Assembly (NCBI RefSeq): GCF_000423205.1 | Contig: NZ_AUHN01000010.1 | Span: forward strand, 186,001-250,000 | Reading direction: 5' to 3' | DNA: 64,000 bases | DNA from: Jonesia quinghaiensis DSM 15701 | Lineage (GTDB): Bacteria > Actinomycetota > Actinomycetes > Actinomycetales > Cellulomonadaceae | In this document: in pieces, positions 35,312-44,794 of the stretch | How positions within the stretch are numbered: the stretch's first letter is position 1 | Layout of the letters: every line of letters starts with the position of its first letter | Notes under the pieces: generated by a model | Databases searched by the model: none | The model's input: only the letters and a program-made list of their open reading frames with translations | What the model was told of the DNA's origin: nothing | Translations under genes and position numbers: made by a program

Positions 35312-36663
35312 GCTGGGTTTCCCTGCTCGAACGATGCTCGTGGCCCCCGCGAAGGGCAAGATGGAGCTGGTGAACTGGGTGTTGCGGGTAAGCGAAGCAA
35401 GCTTTGTTCCTGACCTGTTGGGGAGTCCGAATGTGTGTGGCCAGCCGTCGGGACTGTCGCGCTAAGCCGATATGTTCCACCGTGGTGCCCACTTTCGAGA
35501 TGCCCGCCGACAGCGGCGGTCCGCTCACGTAAGCCGAGAAGCCCTCGGCCACCTGCCTTCTCTGAATTGCCTTGCGGTTGAGCAGTAGACACGGCAGGGT
35601 TGGTGACGAGCACAGTTGCTGTGTCTTGATGGACACTGATCAACACATGTGCTCGATGTTCGCTACCGTGTTTGTGGGCATTTGTGAGCCCCTCTTGAAC
35701 GACCCGGTAGAGAACTTGACCGGGTATTTCTTGTATCGATGTCAAGTCGCCCTGATGCCGACTAGTGACATCAAGGCCAGCTGTCTCGAATTGTTGAATA
35801 AGGTCCTGAACATGGTCTATACCAACCTGCGGCTTCGTTGGGCCCGTATTGTCGTCGCTGTCCTCTGCTCTGAGATACCTCATCAAATCGCCGATTTCGG
35901 TGAGTACGGTTCGCGCTGCGCCTCGTACTCGCTCCAAGGATTCACGGGCGGCAGTGGGGTTTGTTTCTAGTACTGACGTGGCCACCCCGGCGTTGAGACT
36001 AATAACGGAAATTTGGTGAGCGACAGCATCATGAAGGTCACGGGCGATGCGTAGGCGTTCCTCGGTGACTCGCCGTTGCGCTTCGATTTCGCGGGTTTGT
36101 TCTGCTCGTTCGGCGCGATCGAATGCCTGACGAATAAGTTCTCGGTGCGACCGTGCTGCATCTCCAGCTGCCGCACCAAAAGCGATGAGTGCAGCGAATT
36201 GCACAATGCGAGGGTCAGACACTCCCTCGACGGGCACTAGGTTACTGGAAATCATAATTATTGCTATTGCCCCTAGGCATATCGCCACTGATACCCGCCG
36301 GGGGTAGCGGTTAGAAACAGCGAACATACCAAATGCAAGTGCCACCACAATCCCCGGGCTCAGCACTCCAAGGGAAGCTGCCACAACATAGAGTGCCACG
36401 GCGGTTGCGACAAATTCGCGGGGAAACCGCCGGCGGAGAGGAAGCACAATAATGGGGCTGAGGACAATGATGTACCCCCACGTGCTGGAGGGGACATATC
36501 CCGTTTGATGGTGAGGGGCCATCGCCGAGGCGAATATGAGCGCGGTACCTACAACATCACCGACTATGCGTTTCGCCCGTTGACGGGCGGGCGCTGCCGA
36601 TAAGTCTTTCCATTCAGGTCCCATGCTTTTAGTGTGCACTGGAAGCGACGATGTTGTCGTCAT
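35308..36663 (-). CDS. Two-component sensor histidine kinase, HisKA_3 type
   Basis: About 451 residues (start uncertain: 36693, 36663 or 36624). Four to five membrane helices in the first 190 residues form the sensor; a coiled coil (RAERAEQTREIEAQRRVTEERLRIARDLHD) leads to the phospho-His in RDLHDAVAHQISVISL, and the ATPase domain ends with GRGLLGLRERTAAVGG. Partner of the downstream regulator. The neighbouring divergent ABC/FtsX cassette suggests a cell-envelope or antimicrobial-peptide stress sensor. Confidence 0.9.
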   Translation of the reverse strand: MTTTSSLPVHTKSMGPEWKDLSAAPARQRAKRIVGDVVGTALIFASAMAPHHQTGYVPSSTWGYIIVLSPIIVLPLRRRFPREFVATAVALYVVAASLGVLSPGIVVALAFGMFAVSNRYPRRVSVAICLGAIAIIMISSNLVPVEGVSDPRIVQFAALIAFGAAAGDAARSHRELIRQAFDRAERAEQTREIEAQRRVTEERLRIARDLHDAVAHQISVISLNAGVATSVLETNPTAARESLERVRGAARTVLTEIGDLMRYLRAEDSDDNTGPTKPQVGIDHVQDLIQQFETAGLDVTSRHQGDLTSIQEIPGQVLYRVVQEGLTNAHKHGSEHRAHVLISVHQDTATVLVTNPAVSTAQPQGNSEKAGGRGLLGLRERTAAVGGHLESGHHGGTYRLSATVPTAGHTHSDSPTGQEQSLLRLPATPSSPAPSCPSRGPRASFEQGNPA

Positions 36664-36794
36664 CCTCGCGCAGCAGCCCTGTACTGCGCTCATAGTACGA
36701 GGCAGTGTCTGCGGTGGGTGGACGCGGTGAAAGCAAACTTCACGGATGCTGGGTTGAGTGCAGCAACCGCCGCACCAAGCACGTGAGGAGCATC

Positions 36795-37493
36795 ATGACT
36801 CAACAAATTTTTACTGTCCATGACCTTCGGAAAACGTACGGTCACGGACAAAATGCTTTTGAAGCGTTGAAAGGTGTCAGTTTCACCATTGATCGCGGTG
36901 AAAGTATCGCGATCTTAGGGAAGAGTGGTTCTGGGAAGTCAACCCTCATGCACGTTCTCGCGCTTCTTGATGCGCCGACGTCAGGCAAACTGTCACTTGA
37001 CGGAGTTGACACGACATCGTTGCGTGGCAAGAACCTCAACGCTGTGCGGAACAAAACGTTTGGTTTTGTCTTCCAACAGTTTTTTCTCACCCCCAATGCC
37101 ACTGTCTTAGAAAATGTCACATTGCCTCTGAAAATTGCCGGAGTTAGTGCCTCTGAGCGTCGCCGTCGCGGCATGGAAGCTCTTCGCCAGCTTGAACTAG
37201 ATGACAAAGCAAAAAATAAGGCAGTGAATCTTTCTGGTGGGCAGAAGCAGCGTGTTGTTATTGCTCGGGCTTTGGTGAACAACCCAAGCATCATTTTTGC
37301 TGATGAGCCGACAGGAAACCTTGATTCAGCCACAGGGGCAGTTGTCGAGGACATTTTGTTTGATTTGAACGCACAGAACGGAATCACATTGATTGTGGTG
37401 ACCCATGACGAGGAACTTGCAGCGCGGTGCGATCGACAGCTTCGGATTCGCGATGGCCTACTTGTTGATGAAACACTAGAGGTGGCAGCATGA
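36795..37493 (+). CDS. ABC transporter ATP-binding protein (MacB type)
   Basis: 232 residues from the ATG preceded by GAGGAG; a 30-codon upstream extension has no family match. Walker A LGKSGSGKSTL, signature LSGGQKQRVVIARAL, Walker B IIFADEPTGNLDS and VVTHDEE. Translationally coupled (ATGA) to the permease. Divergent from the histidine kinase. Confidence 0.92.
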   Translation: MTQQIFTVHDLRKTYGHGQNAFEALKGVSFTIDRGESIAILGKSGSGKSTLMHVLALLDAPTSGKLSLDGVDTTSLRGKNLNAVRNKTFGFVFQQFFLTPNATVLENVTLPLKIAGVSASERRRRGMEALRQLELDDKAKNKAVNLSGGQKQRVVIARALVNNPSIIFADEPTGNLDSATGAVVEDILFDLNAQNGITLIVVTHDEELAARCDRQLRIRDGLLVDETLEVAA

Positions 37494-38800
37494 AAACTCG
37501 TGACCTTGTTTCCTCAGCTATTTCAAACACCTTCAGGTCAAAAACTAGAACAGTTTTAACCGCTCTAGCAATTTTCATAGGTGCTTTCACCTTGACTCTT
37601 ACCAACGGTTTGGGAACCGGAATAAATGCATACATCGATGACACTCTCGAAGGGATTGGGGTTTCTGATGTATTGACGGTGACTAAACCTGACCCATCAA
37701 GTGTGGGGTTTGGTGCGTCTTCAACGGAACCTCAACTGTATGACCCAGACTCCATTGATGTAGATCAAGGAGGCGCTCCGGGGAGTTCAGTTATCGCATT
37801 AACTCCTGAGGATCTTGATGAATTGTCAAGCATTAACGGTGTTCTTGATGTTCAGGCCGTACGGCAGGTCACGGTAGATTTTGTTCAAACCGCTGATAGC
37901 GAACTCTACGTCGCTCAACTAGCTGGAATTCTTGAAGGTCAATCTCTGAACATCACTGCCGGGCGAGAGCCAGACACTGATGCAACCACACATGAGGTTG
38001 TCATCCCTGCCTCTTACGTAGAGAGTCTTGGTTTCACTGATGCCTCAGCAATAATCGGTGAAACGTTAACCTTACAGGTCAGTGATGCCACAAGAACGTC
38101 ACACAGTGTTGACGCGGAAATCGTGGGGACGTCCGAGCCTACTCTCGCTTCTCCTCTCGGAGAGAGCATCGTTGCTAATACGTCACTGACCGACGCGTTG
38201 GTTGAAGCGCAAAACACTGGGATTCCGGCGGAACAAGCAGAACGCTACCCTCAGGCAAGCGTATGGTTCGCCGCTGATGCCTCACCAGAGGACATCACAG
38301 CTTTGAAAGACCGTCTCAGTGACGCCGGCTACTCGGGCCTAACTGTTGAAGACCAATTAGGCACTTTCACCACGGTGATTGATGGCATTGTTTTGGTACT
38401 AAATGGCTTTGCTGTTATCGCATTGATTGCCGCTAGCTTTGGAATCGTAAATACCCTACTCATGTCCGTTCAGGAACGAACCCGAGAAATTGGGTTGATG
38501 AAGGCAATGGGCATGGGGAGTGGAAAGGTTTTTGGGTTGTTCAGCCTGGAAGCCACATTCATCGGTTTCCTGGGAAGCGCAGTGGGTGTTTTTGCAGCAA
38601 TCATCTCAGGAACTGCTATCAGTGCAGCATTGTCGGAATCGCTGCTTGCCGATCTGCCCGGTTTGCAACTCATCGCTTTTGATCCGGCCACAACTGCGGT
38701 CATTATTCTCGTGATCATGGGCATTGCGTTCCTCGCAGGAACACTCCCCGCCGCACGTGCAGCGAAAGCGGATCCAGTGACGTCGCTACGGTACGAGTGA
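37490..38800 (+). CDS. MacB/FtsX-type ABC permease
   Basis: 436 residues. N-terminal helix (ALAIFIGAFTLTLTNGLGTGI), about 240 extracellular residues of the MacB_PCD type, then three helices near residues 300-320, 350-380 and 405-425, with ERTREIGLMKAMGMG as the coupling motif and the ending LPAARAAKADPVTSLRYE typical of the family. Codon use is somewhat more AT-rich at third positions than in the flanking glycosidase genes, hinting at a different history. Confidence 0.9.
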   Translation: MKTRDLVSSAISNTFRSKTRTVLTALAIFIGAFTLTLTNGLGTGINAYIDDTLEGIGVSDVLTVTKPDPSSVGFGASSTEPQLYDPDSIDVDQGGAPGSSVIALTPEDLDELSSINGVLDVQAVRQVTVDFVQTADSELYVAQLAGILEGQSLNITAGREPDTDATTHEVVIPASYVESLGFTDASAIIGETLTLQVSDATRTSHSVDAEIVGTSEPTLASPLGESIVANTSLTDALVEAQNTGIPAEQAERYPQASVWFAADASPEDITALKDRLSDAGYSGLTVEDQLGTFTTVIDGIVLVLNGFAVIALIAASFGIVNTLLMSVQERTREIGLMKAMGMGSGKVFGLFSLEATFIGFLGSAVGVFAAIISGTAISAALSESLLADLPGLQLIAFDPATTAVIILVIMGIAFLAGTLPAARAAKADPVTSLRYE

Positions 38801-38863
38801 TCCACTCTGAAGGCATCTCACCGTGGGGCGCCCTTCACACGACAAATAGTGCAATGACAGAGT

Positions 38864-38898
38864 GATGTGGGGTGGAGAGTTTCTCTCCACCCCACATC
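38864..38898 (+). terminator. Terminator of the ABC cassette
   Basis: GATGTGGGGTGGAGAG pairs perfectly with CTCTCCACCCCACATC around a three-base loop; no T-run follows. Confidence 0.75.
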
Positions 38899-38910
38899 AC
38901 ACGTAAGCTT

Positions 38911-38948
38911 TTACATCGTTGCAGAAGCCTTCTACATCGTTGTAGAGT
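38911..38948 (+). promoter_or_regulatory. Promoter with two LacI-type operators, arabinanase gene 2
   Basis: A -35 TTGCAG (38919-38924) and -10 TAGAGT (38943-38948) are 18 bases apart. Operator one is TTACATCGTTGCAG (38911-38924), operator two the perfect CTACATCGTTGTAG (38932-38945). The operator-to-minus-10 spacing is identical to that before arabinanase gene 1. Confidence 0.75.
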
Positions 38949-39012
38949 CAGCCTGGGTGCATGTCATTGGAGATCCGCACCCGTGTACTGTCCAACGACG
39001 AACAGGACCACC

Positions 39013-41430
39013 ATGCAGCGAACACGTATAACCGCTGGTATAGCCGCATCCATGGCAGGAATTCTCACCGCCACCGCTTTAGCGGTTGGGGCTGCCCTAC
39101 CAGCTCAAGCAAAAAAGGGACCGAAAGCGCCGTCCTTCACCGACGTCACCGTCCATGACCCCTCCGTTGTCACCAGTGGTGACGACATCTGGGTTTTTGG
39201 CTCACATGGCGCCTCCGCACACACCACTGACCTGCTGAACTGGACACAACACACCGTTGACCTAGCGCAGGACCGCGACAACAAACTATTTGACGATATT
39301 TACACCGAACTTAAAGAGACTTTCGAGTGGGCAGAGTCGGACACCCTCTGGGCATCCGATGCCATCCAACTTCCGAACGGGAAGTTCGCCCTCTACTACA
39401 ACGCCTGCAAGGGAGACGCGCCTCGCTCAGCCCTCGGCCTCGCAATCGCTGACAAGGTTGACGGCCCCTACAAAGACCAAGGCATTCTTCTGAAGTCAGG
39501 AATGTGGGACGAAGAATCAGAAAACCCCGGCGAGATCTATGACGCCTTGATTCACCCCAACGCTGTTGACCCCGACGCATTCTATGATGCTGACGGCCGC
39601 CTATGGATGGTGTACGGGTCATACTCCGGCGGTATTTTCATCCTCGAAATGGATGCCGACACTGGGCTTCCCCTCCCCGATCAGGGATACGGCACACACC
39701 TGATCGGCGGAAACCACTCACGCATCGAAGCTCCAACAATTCAATACAACAAAGACACCGGCTACTACTACATGTACCTGTCCTTTGGCGGATTGGACGC
39801 AACCGGTGGGTACAACATGCGTGTTGTGCGTTCAAAAAACCCTGACGGCCCTTACGTGGACGCTCGAGGCAACACTATGACGGACGTGAAATCCGACCCC
39901 AGCAAACCTCTGTTTGATGATGCCTCCATCGAGCCCTACGGTGTCAAGCTCATGGGCTCGCACGTCTTCACCAGAGAACTCGGAGACCCCGGCACAGGAA
40001 CCGGAGTGGGCTACGTTTCACCAGGCCACAACACCTGGTACGAAGACCCTGACACTGGGCAGATGTACCTCATCTTCCACTCACGGTTCCCAGACAGTGG
40101 CGAAATGCACCAAGTCCGGGTACAACAATTCTGGTTCAACAACGATGGTTGGCCGGTAGTCTCCCCCATGCGTTACGCAGGCGAAAAACTGACCGCCGTG
40201 AAGAAAAAAGACATAGCCGGTGACTGGCAAATCGTTGACATGGGTCAAGATATCAACACCACCGCAGTGGAATCACAAACAGTGACCCTCGATAAAAAAG
40301 GCCATGTCACCACCACGTCAGTGAACGGCAAAAAGCCAACCACACAACGCATCGGCTCATGGAAACTCACCAGCAAAAACACCGCGACGCTGACACTCAA
40401 CGGAACGACCCACACGGGTGTATTCACACCAATGTGGGACCCACAGTATGAAGAATGGTCACTAGGGTTGAGTGTCCTATCGAAGGATGGGCGCGCTGTC
40501 ACCGGCAGGCAGGTTGACGTCCTCACAGGTAATGCCGCAGTGAAAGCTGTGGCGAAAGCAATTGACCTTGGTGACACCAAAAACGTCACCGCGAACTTGA
40601 CGCTACCAACCAAGGGCACGGGTGGGACCAGCATCGTCTGGTCGTCATCCAACGATGCTGTTGTGACGAGCACAGGCACAATTACACGCCCCGCAGTAGG
40701 CGAACAACCCTCCACCGCAAAACTGTACGCACGCGTCACCAATGGCAAGAAAACAAAGAAAATGACGTACACCATTGTGGTTCAACCACGCACGGCAGCT
40801 TCACTAGCCGCGCAATGGTCCTTCGACGACAACCTGGCTGACACCACTGGAACCCATGCCGACGCCACAACAACCGGCGCAAAGATTGACATCACTGGCG
40901 GTGACGCTACCTACGTTGCTGACGGAGTTTCCGGTAAGGCACTCACCCTCGATGGAAACAGTGGGGTTCGCCTACCCGATGGGCTCATCGACTCGCGGTC
41001 ATACTCAGTGAGCCTGTGGTTGCGCCCCGAAGAACTCACCCAGTTCACATCAGCATTCTTTGGTGCAGCATCAACTGAGTCGTGGGTGTCACTTGTCCCC
41101 AAGGGGCATGACGGCGCCGGTGGTAACACCATGGTGTGGTCAGGCAGCACGCAGTGGTACGACGCCTCGACAGGCACCACACTCCCCATCGGTCAGTGGA
41201 GTCACGTCACCATCGTGGCCGATGGTGGAAGCCTGGAAATCTACATCGACGGCGAACGAACCTTCGAAGGCACAGGATTCCCCGACATCTTCACCGGTAA
41301 ATCAGGAACGTTCGGTCTTGGTGTGAACTGGTGGGACACACCGTTCCACGGTGACATTGATGAACTGACGGTATGGTCATCCGCGCTCTCGCCCGAGGAC
41401 ATCCTGGAGCTCACCGCAGCAGGTCAGTAA
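39013..41430 (+). CDS. Secreted GH43 endo-arabinanase with Ig-like and LamG modules
   Basis: 805 residues from the ATG after AGGACCACC. Signal peptide ends near PAQA. The catalytic GH43 propeller (VTVHDPSVV, NAVDPDAFYDADGRLWMVYGSYSGGI, GGNHSRIEAPTIQYN, SPGHNTWYEDPDTGQMYLIFHSRFP) closely follows the gene at 30768. After the lipocalin-like domain it gains an atrophied Ig-like module (AIDLGDTKNVTANLTLPTKG to MTYTIVVQPR, about residues 510-595) absent from the paralogue, then a LamG-like C terminus. Extracellular arabinan hydrolysis; the extra module may lengthen reach or bind polymer. Confidence 0.93.
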   Translation: MQRTRITAGIAASMAGILTATALAVGAALPAQAKKGPKAPSFTDVTVHDPSVVTSGDDIWVFGSHGASAHTTDLLNWTQHTVDLAQDRDNKLFDDIYTELKETFEWAESDTLWASDAIQLPNGKFALYYNACKGDAPRSALGLAIADKVDGPYKDQGILLKSGMWDEESENPGEIYDALIHPNAVDPDAFYDADGRLWMVYGSYSGGIFILEMDADTGLPLPDQGYGTHLIGGNHSRIEAPTIQYNKDTGYYYMYLSFGGLDATGGYNMRVVRSKNPDGPYVDARGNTMTDVKSDPSKPLFDDASIEPYGVKLMGSHVFTRELGDPGTGTGVGYVSPGHNTWYEDPDTGQMYLIFHSRFPDSGEMHQVRVQQFWFNNDGWPVVSPMRYAGEKLTAVKKKDIAGDWQIVDMGQDINTTAVESQTVTLDKKGHVTTTSVNGKKPTTQRIGSWKLTSKNTATLTLNGTTHTGVFTPMWDPQYEEWSLGLSVLSKDGRAVTGRQVDVLTGNAAVKAVAKAIDLGDTKNVTANLTLPTKGTGGTSIVWSSSNDAVVTSTGTITRPAVGEQPSTAKLYARVTNGKKTKKMTYTIVVQPRTAASLAAQWSFDDNLADTTGTHADATTTGAKIDITGGDATYVADGVSGKALTLDGNSGVRLPDGLIDSRSYSVSLWLRPEELTQFTSAFFGAASTESWVSLVPKGHDGAGGNTMVWSGSTQWYDASTGTTLPIGQWSHVTIVADGGSLEIYIDGERTFEGTGFPDIFTGKSGTFGLGVNWWDTPFHGDIDELTVWSSALSPEDILELTAAGQ

Positions 41431-41461
41431 CACCACAGACCATCCTCATAACTCACTGACC

Positions 41462-41496
41462 GTCAGGCCGATGCCCACCACAGGCATCGGCCTGAC
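41462..41496. terminator. Terminator between arabinanase 2 and the exonuclease gene
   Basis: GTCAGGCCGATGCC pairs perfectly with GGCATCGGCCTGAC around a seven-base loop between convergent genes. Confidence 0.8.
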
Positions 41497-41519
41497 GCAC
41501 GATGATCCAGTGGTCATTC

Positions 41520-42407
41520 TCAGGAAGAAGTAAGCGCTAGCAACCACGTAAGCGAATGTGCACCAAGAGGTTGATCCGCTACGTGCTGGTCGTAGAAGTG
41601 ACGGTGCAGATCCTGGGCAGTGTCGCGTCCCATTCCAAGGTTTCGTGCAAGATCTGCGAGCGCGTAAGCATCGTGGTCGCTCAAATGGCCAGATGACAGT
41701 GCTTGTTCCAGGGCTGTGAGATAGGTGTTGTGGTCCTCGGTAGTGGTGAGATCGAAAACATCTGAATCGAGGCGGTCGAGGATGATCGCTACTGTGTTCT
41801 CCGTGGTGCTTTGGTTGCGTGGGTACCATCGCGTGTGGAGGTCATCGGGAAGAGGTTTTTGTGGGAGATGGGAGGCTGCTGTGAGGTGCGGTTCCCAGTC
41901 GTGGGGTGGACTGTTCGCGAGGTAGGTTGCGAGAAGTTGAGCGGTTGCGGTTGCGTCTGCCAACGCAGTGTGGGCGTTATTGATGGTGATTCCGCAGGCA
42001 GCGCAGCAGTCAGCTAGTGGTTTGCCGACACCGGGTAGGTAGCGTTGGGATAGTTGCATGGTGCACAGGAAATCGTGTTGACGGTGGAATGGTATTGAGG
42101 TGCGCTGGAATTCTGCGGTGATGAACCGGGCGTCGAAGGGTGCGTTGTGCGCTACGGGTACGCGCCCTGAGAGCAGCGCTTCTAGGTCTTGGGCGATAGC
42201 GGTGAAGCGGGGCGCGTGAAGGACCTGGTGGGCGTGAATGTGGTGAATGTGTTGAGCGGCCAGATTACGTTCGGGGTTGATGAGTGTTTCCCAGTTGCCT
42301 GTGATGGTTCCGTTGGTGTCAACGTGGACAACGGCAATTTCGATGATGCGATCGTTTCGGGCGCTCAGTCCTGTTGTTTCAACGTCTATGACTGCAAAGC
42401 CTGTCAC
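41520..42407 (-). CDS. DEDDh 3'-5' exonuclease (DNA polymerase III epsilon-like)
   Basis: 295 residues. Exo I is AVIDVETTG (Asp8, Glu10), Exo II HNAPFDARFITAEF and Exo III NAHTALADATAT with the His-x4-Asp of the DEDDh class. The C-terminal 110 residues are a helical domain of unknown role. Acts on DNA or RNA 3' ends in the cytosol; it is one of the accessory epsilon-like exonucleases of actinobacteria rather than a proven replicase subunit. Stand-alone. Confidence 0.88.
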   Translation of the reverse strand: MTGFAVIDVETTGLSARNDRIIEIAVVHVDTNGTITGNWETLINPERNLAAQHIHHIHAHQVLHAPRFTAIAQDLEALLSGRVPVAHNAPFDARFITAEFQRTSIPFHRQHDFLCTMQLSQRYLPGVGKPLADCCAACGITINNAHTALADATATAQLLATYLANSPPHDWEPHLTAASHLPQKPLPDDLHTRWYPRNQSTTENTVAIILDRLDSDVFDLTTTEDHNTYLTALEQALSSGHLSDHDAYALADLARNLGMGRDTAQDLHRHFYDQHVADQPLGAHSLTWLLALTSS

Positions 42408-42666
42408 CAGTTGCTCTCCTGTTCGTCAGGCCCTCTGTGGGCTCACCCTACTCCCCTCGTTGCGAGAACAAAGTGGGCCATTTGACCTAGTGCGCTGGTG
42501 GGCTGCGCGGAGTTACGGGGGCAGGCGCGAGTTATCCACAGGTTCGCTCGTGGTCCAAGCGCCGCAGTCAAACACGCCGCTAGGGTCAGTGGTTGTGGGG
42601 CGAGCATCGTGCAGCACGAGACGCCAGGTTATTCTCACGCAGGTCACGGGCGAAAAAGAGGTCAAC

Positions 42667-43056
42667 ATGAACGGTTGGGCAACAAACATTGAGGGGACTC
42701 AACGCGTCCTCGAGGACACAAGCACACGCATTGAGGAACTTGCTGGCATGTTCGCTCTGCTCACAGAAAAAGTTGTGGAACCAGTCATTGAAGCTGGAGG
42801 GTTAACAGGGGCAGTCGGGCACGCCACAGCCGGATTCTTTGACGACCAAGTCCGCCACCGCCTTACTCCCGCTTTCCAGCAGTGCGGAGCCGCTCTCAAT
42901 GCGACGTCCGAGATTCTTCACGCTGTGAACAGTGCTGACGAGCAGATGATGGAGCAACTCAGTGCAGGAGTCACACAGTCTTTCGCCACTGACACGTCGG
43001 CTTTTGACGCAACCCGTCGCCTTGGCGGCATCCACGCAGGGAGCACACCACGATGA
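42667..43056 (+). CDS. Small helical ESX/DUF6507-like protein
   Basis: 129 residues from the ATG after AAAGAGG; the longer frame from 42277 has no coding character. All-helical, with NGWATNIEGTQRVLEDTSTRIEELAGMF at the start and GRxRLTPAF-like mid part (DQVRHRLTPAFQQCGAALNATSEIL), a pattern of WXG100-related or DUF6507 proteins exported by type VII secretion. No signal peptide. Coupled by ATGA overlap to a 567-residue partner, as usual for such pairs. Export by ESX is inferred; no ESX machinery is in the window. Confidence 0.6.
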   Translation: MNGWATNIEGTQRVLEDTSTRIEELAGMFALLTEKVVEPVIEAGGLTGAVGHATAGFFDDQVRHRLTPAFQQCGAALNATSEILHAVNSADEQMMEQLSAGVTQSFATDTSAFDATRRLGGIHAGSTPR

Positions 43057-44756
43057 CCAATCAGTGGTTTTCCACGACAGGGCGCGAAGGCCTGATTGTC
43101 CCAAAGGAAATCCCCGGTGCTGAGATTAACCCTGACCGCATTTACGATGCCGCCCGCCAGCTTGGAATGGTTGCGATCCAACTGCCCGTAGGGTCAAAAA
43201 GAGTCACAACAGCGTGGACCAGCCTCAGCAATGTCATGCGGGTCAGCGGAACTGAACCCCTCCACAGCGCATTAACCCCACCTATGCAAGACGTCATAGG
43301 AGTTGCGGAAAACTTCGATAAAGCCGCGACAGCGCTGCGTGTATTCGCCGGAACCTGCGAGCGCATACTCCCCCAACTCACGGGAATTCGCCAAGAAGCG
43401 AGGGAATTTGTTTCAGGCATCACATGGGACGGTATGGCGTGGATGCCACACTACACCTCAGTTTCTTGGCAAAACTACTCGGGGACGACCATGACTCCAC
43501 CTCATGGAAAGTTCTCTGCTCCAGGTACGTTGCCGCGCACTGAGTGGCCACAAGACATTAAAAACAGGGGAACTGATGCGCGGCTTGCTCTTGATAACTA
43601 CACCTTGGAGGTATTGGTTCATTGGCGGGAGAGCAAAGAACTCGTCGAGCGCAACAACGATCTTGTTGATCGGGTGGCGCACCTTGTTGCTGACTTTGTG
43701 GATGCTGAGCGCAGGTGTGCCACGACGATCAACCTGTTGCGTTCTGCACCTGCCGTTCCTATAGATGCGACATTCGCTCGGCCGACGGATGGTGGTGTTA
43801 CTGCATACCCTTGGGGGCACAAAGTCGAGAAGGTTACAACCCGTGGAGAACGGCAAGCAGACGGGGTTGTCCAGTCATTGACTGATACAGCAAACTTTTA
43901 CGGCCTCTTCGTTGGGTATAACCCCTCAACTGGCGGGTTTTGGGATTATGACTATGCGGAAACTGTTGCTAAGGAGGCGGCTGTTTCCACAGCTGCGGGT
44001 GTGGGGGCATTGAGTTTGCCGGTTGTGGCAGGAACGTACCTAGTTAATCCTGCGGCTGGACGTAAACTCACTGACCGCGGCATCCAGCACTGGGAAGGAG
44101 TACTGAATGTTCAGGGTTGGAAGACTAATCCTGACCAGGCTGCAGGTGCGTTGGGTACAGACATTATTGTTGGTGCGGTGAGTGGTGTCCTGACAGCTGG
44201 TGTTGGCACAGCGGGAACTATTGTGAGCAAAACTGTTCGAAGTTCTGCAGCATCGTCGGCGACTAGAGTCAGTAAGCGTTTGAGTGGGGTGAGTACGCGT
44301 GCTGGTGCGTTTGTTGATGCGCGGATCGCCGGGCCATTGCGGGGGCCAGGGCAGGTGAGTTTTGCGCCGGATACTTTTGTGAAACCCCCTGGGGTGGATA
44401 AGCAGTTGGGGTTGGCTTTTGAGAAGGAATTTCCCTCAAGTGTGTTGACGGATAAACCTGAGCCTGCGCCACTGACGTGGGATGAGAAAGTTTTGGAGAA
44501 AGGTAAGGAGGAGGCTCCCGGTGTCATTGGAACGGGCGCGGAACCTGTCGAGGATTCCACCCCGCTTGATGGAAGTGTCCCCTCACACCCTGACCCGGCT
44601 TTGATGCAACACTCCCATGACGCCCCTGAACCTCCTGCGAGCCTCACCCTTGGTTTGGATGAGGCTCGCAGCAAGTGGCGTGATGAGTTACGTGAATCGC
44701 TGCGCGCAGCCGCGGGGAACCCGCCTGTCCCTAGCAGCGTCACAGCGGACCGCTAG
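43053..44756 (+). CDS. Large partner protein, putative type VII secreted effector or scaffold
   Basis: 567 residues. Helical N-terminal domain (residues 20-120) comparable in size with the WXG/LXG region, a middle domain, then Gly/Ala-rich hydrophobic stretches (EAAVSTAAGVGALSLPVVAGTYLVNP and DIIVGAVSGVLTAGVGTAGTIV near residues 305-395) often seen before toxin tips, and a Pro/Glu-rich C terminus. I find no recognisable toxin or nuclease domain and no immunity gene behind it, so it may be a structural effector or a toxin of unknown fold. Confidence 0.6.
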   Translation: MTNQWFSTTGREGLIVPKEIPGAEINPDRIYDAARQLGMVAIQLPVGSKRVTTAWTSLSNVMRVSGTEPLHSALTPPMQDVIGVAENFDKAATALRVFAGTCERILPQLTGIRQEAREFVSGITWDGMAWMPHYTSVSWQNYSGTTMTPPHGKFSAPGTLPRTEWPQDIKNRGTDARLALDNYTLEVLVHWRESKELVERNNDLVDRVAHLVADFVDAERRCATTINLLRSAPAVPIDATFARPTDGGVTAYPWGHKVEKVTTRGERQADGVVQSLTDTANFYGLFVGYNPSTGGFWDYDYAETVAKEAAVSTAAGVGALSLPVVAGTYLVNPAAGRKLTDRGIQHWEGVLNVQGWKTNPDQAAGALGTDIIVGAVSGVLTAGVGTAGTIVSKTVRSSAASSATRVSKRLSGVSTRAGAFVDARIAGPLRGPGQVSFAPDTFVKPPGVDKQLGLAFEKEFPSSVLTDKPEPAPLTWDEKVLEKGKEEAPGVIGTGAEPVEDSTPLDGSVPSHPDPALMQHSHDAPEPPASLTLGLDEARSKWRDELRESLRAAAGNPPVPSSVTADR

Positions 44757-44794
44757 GCGATCACCGTGTTGGCCGTTAGCCTACTGCCCTTGTG

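Noticed and set aside
32958-42540. TTATCCACA (DnaA-box-like) sequences at 24035-24043 (reverse), 32958-32966 and 42532-42540, taken as a replication origin
   Set aside because: They are single, far apart and not clustered; no dnaA, dnaN or AT-rich unwinding region is nearby. Scattered copies are common in such genomes.
42277-42666. Extended N terminus for the ESX-like gene
   Set aside because: Codons resemble non-coding DNA and the ATG at 42667 has a good Shine-Dalgarno and fits the family length.
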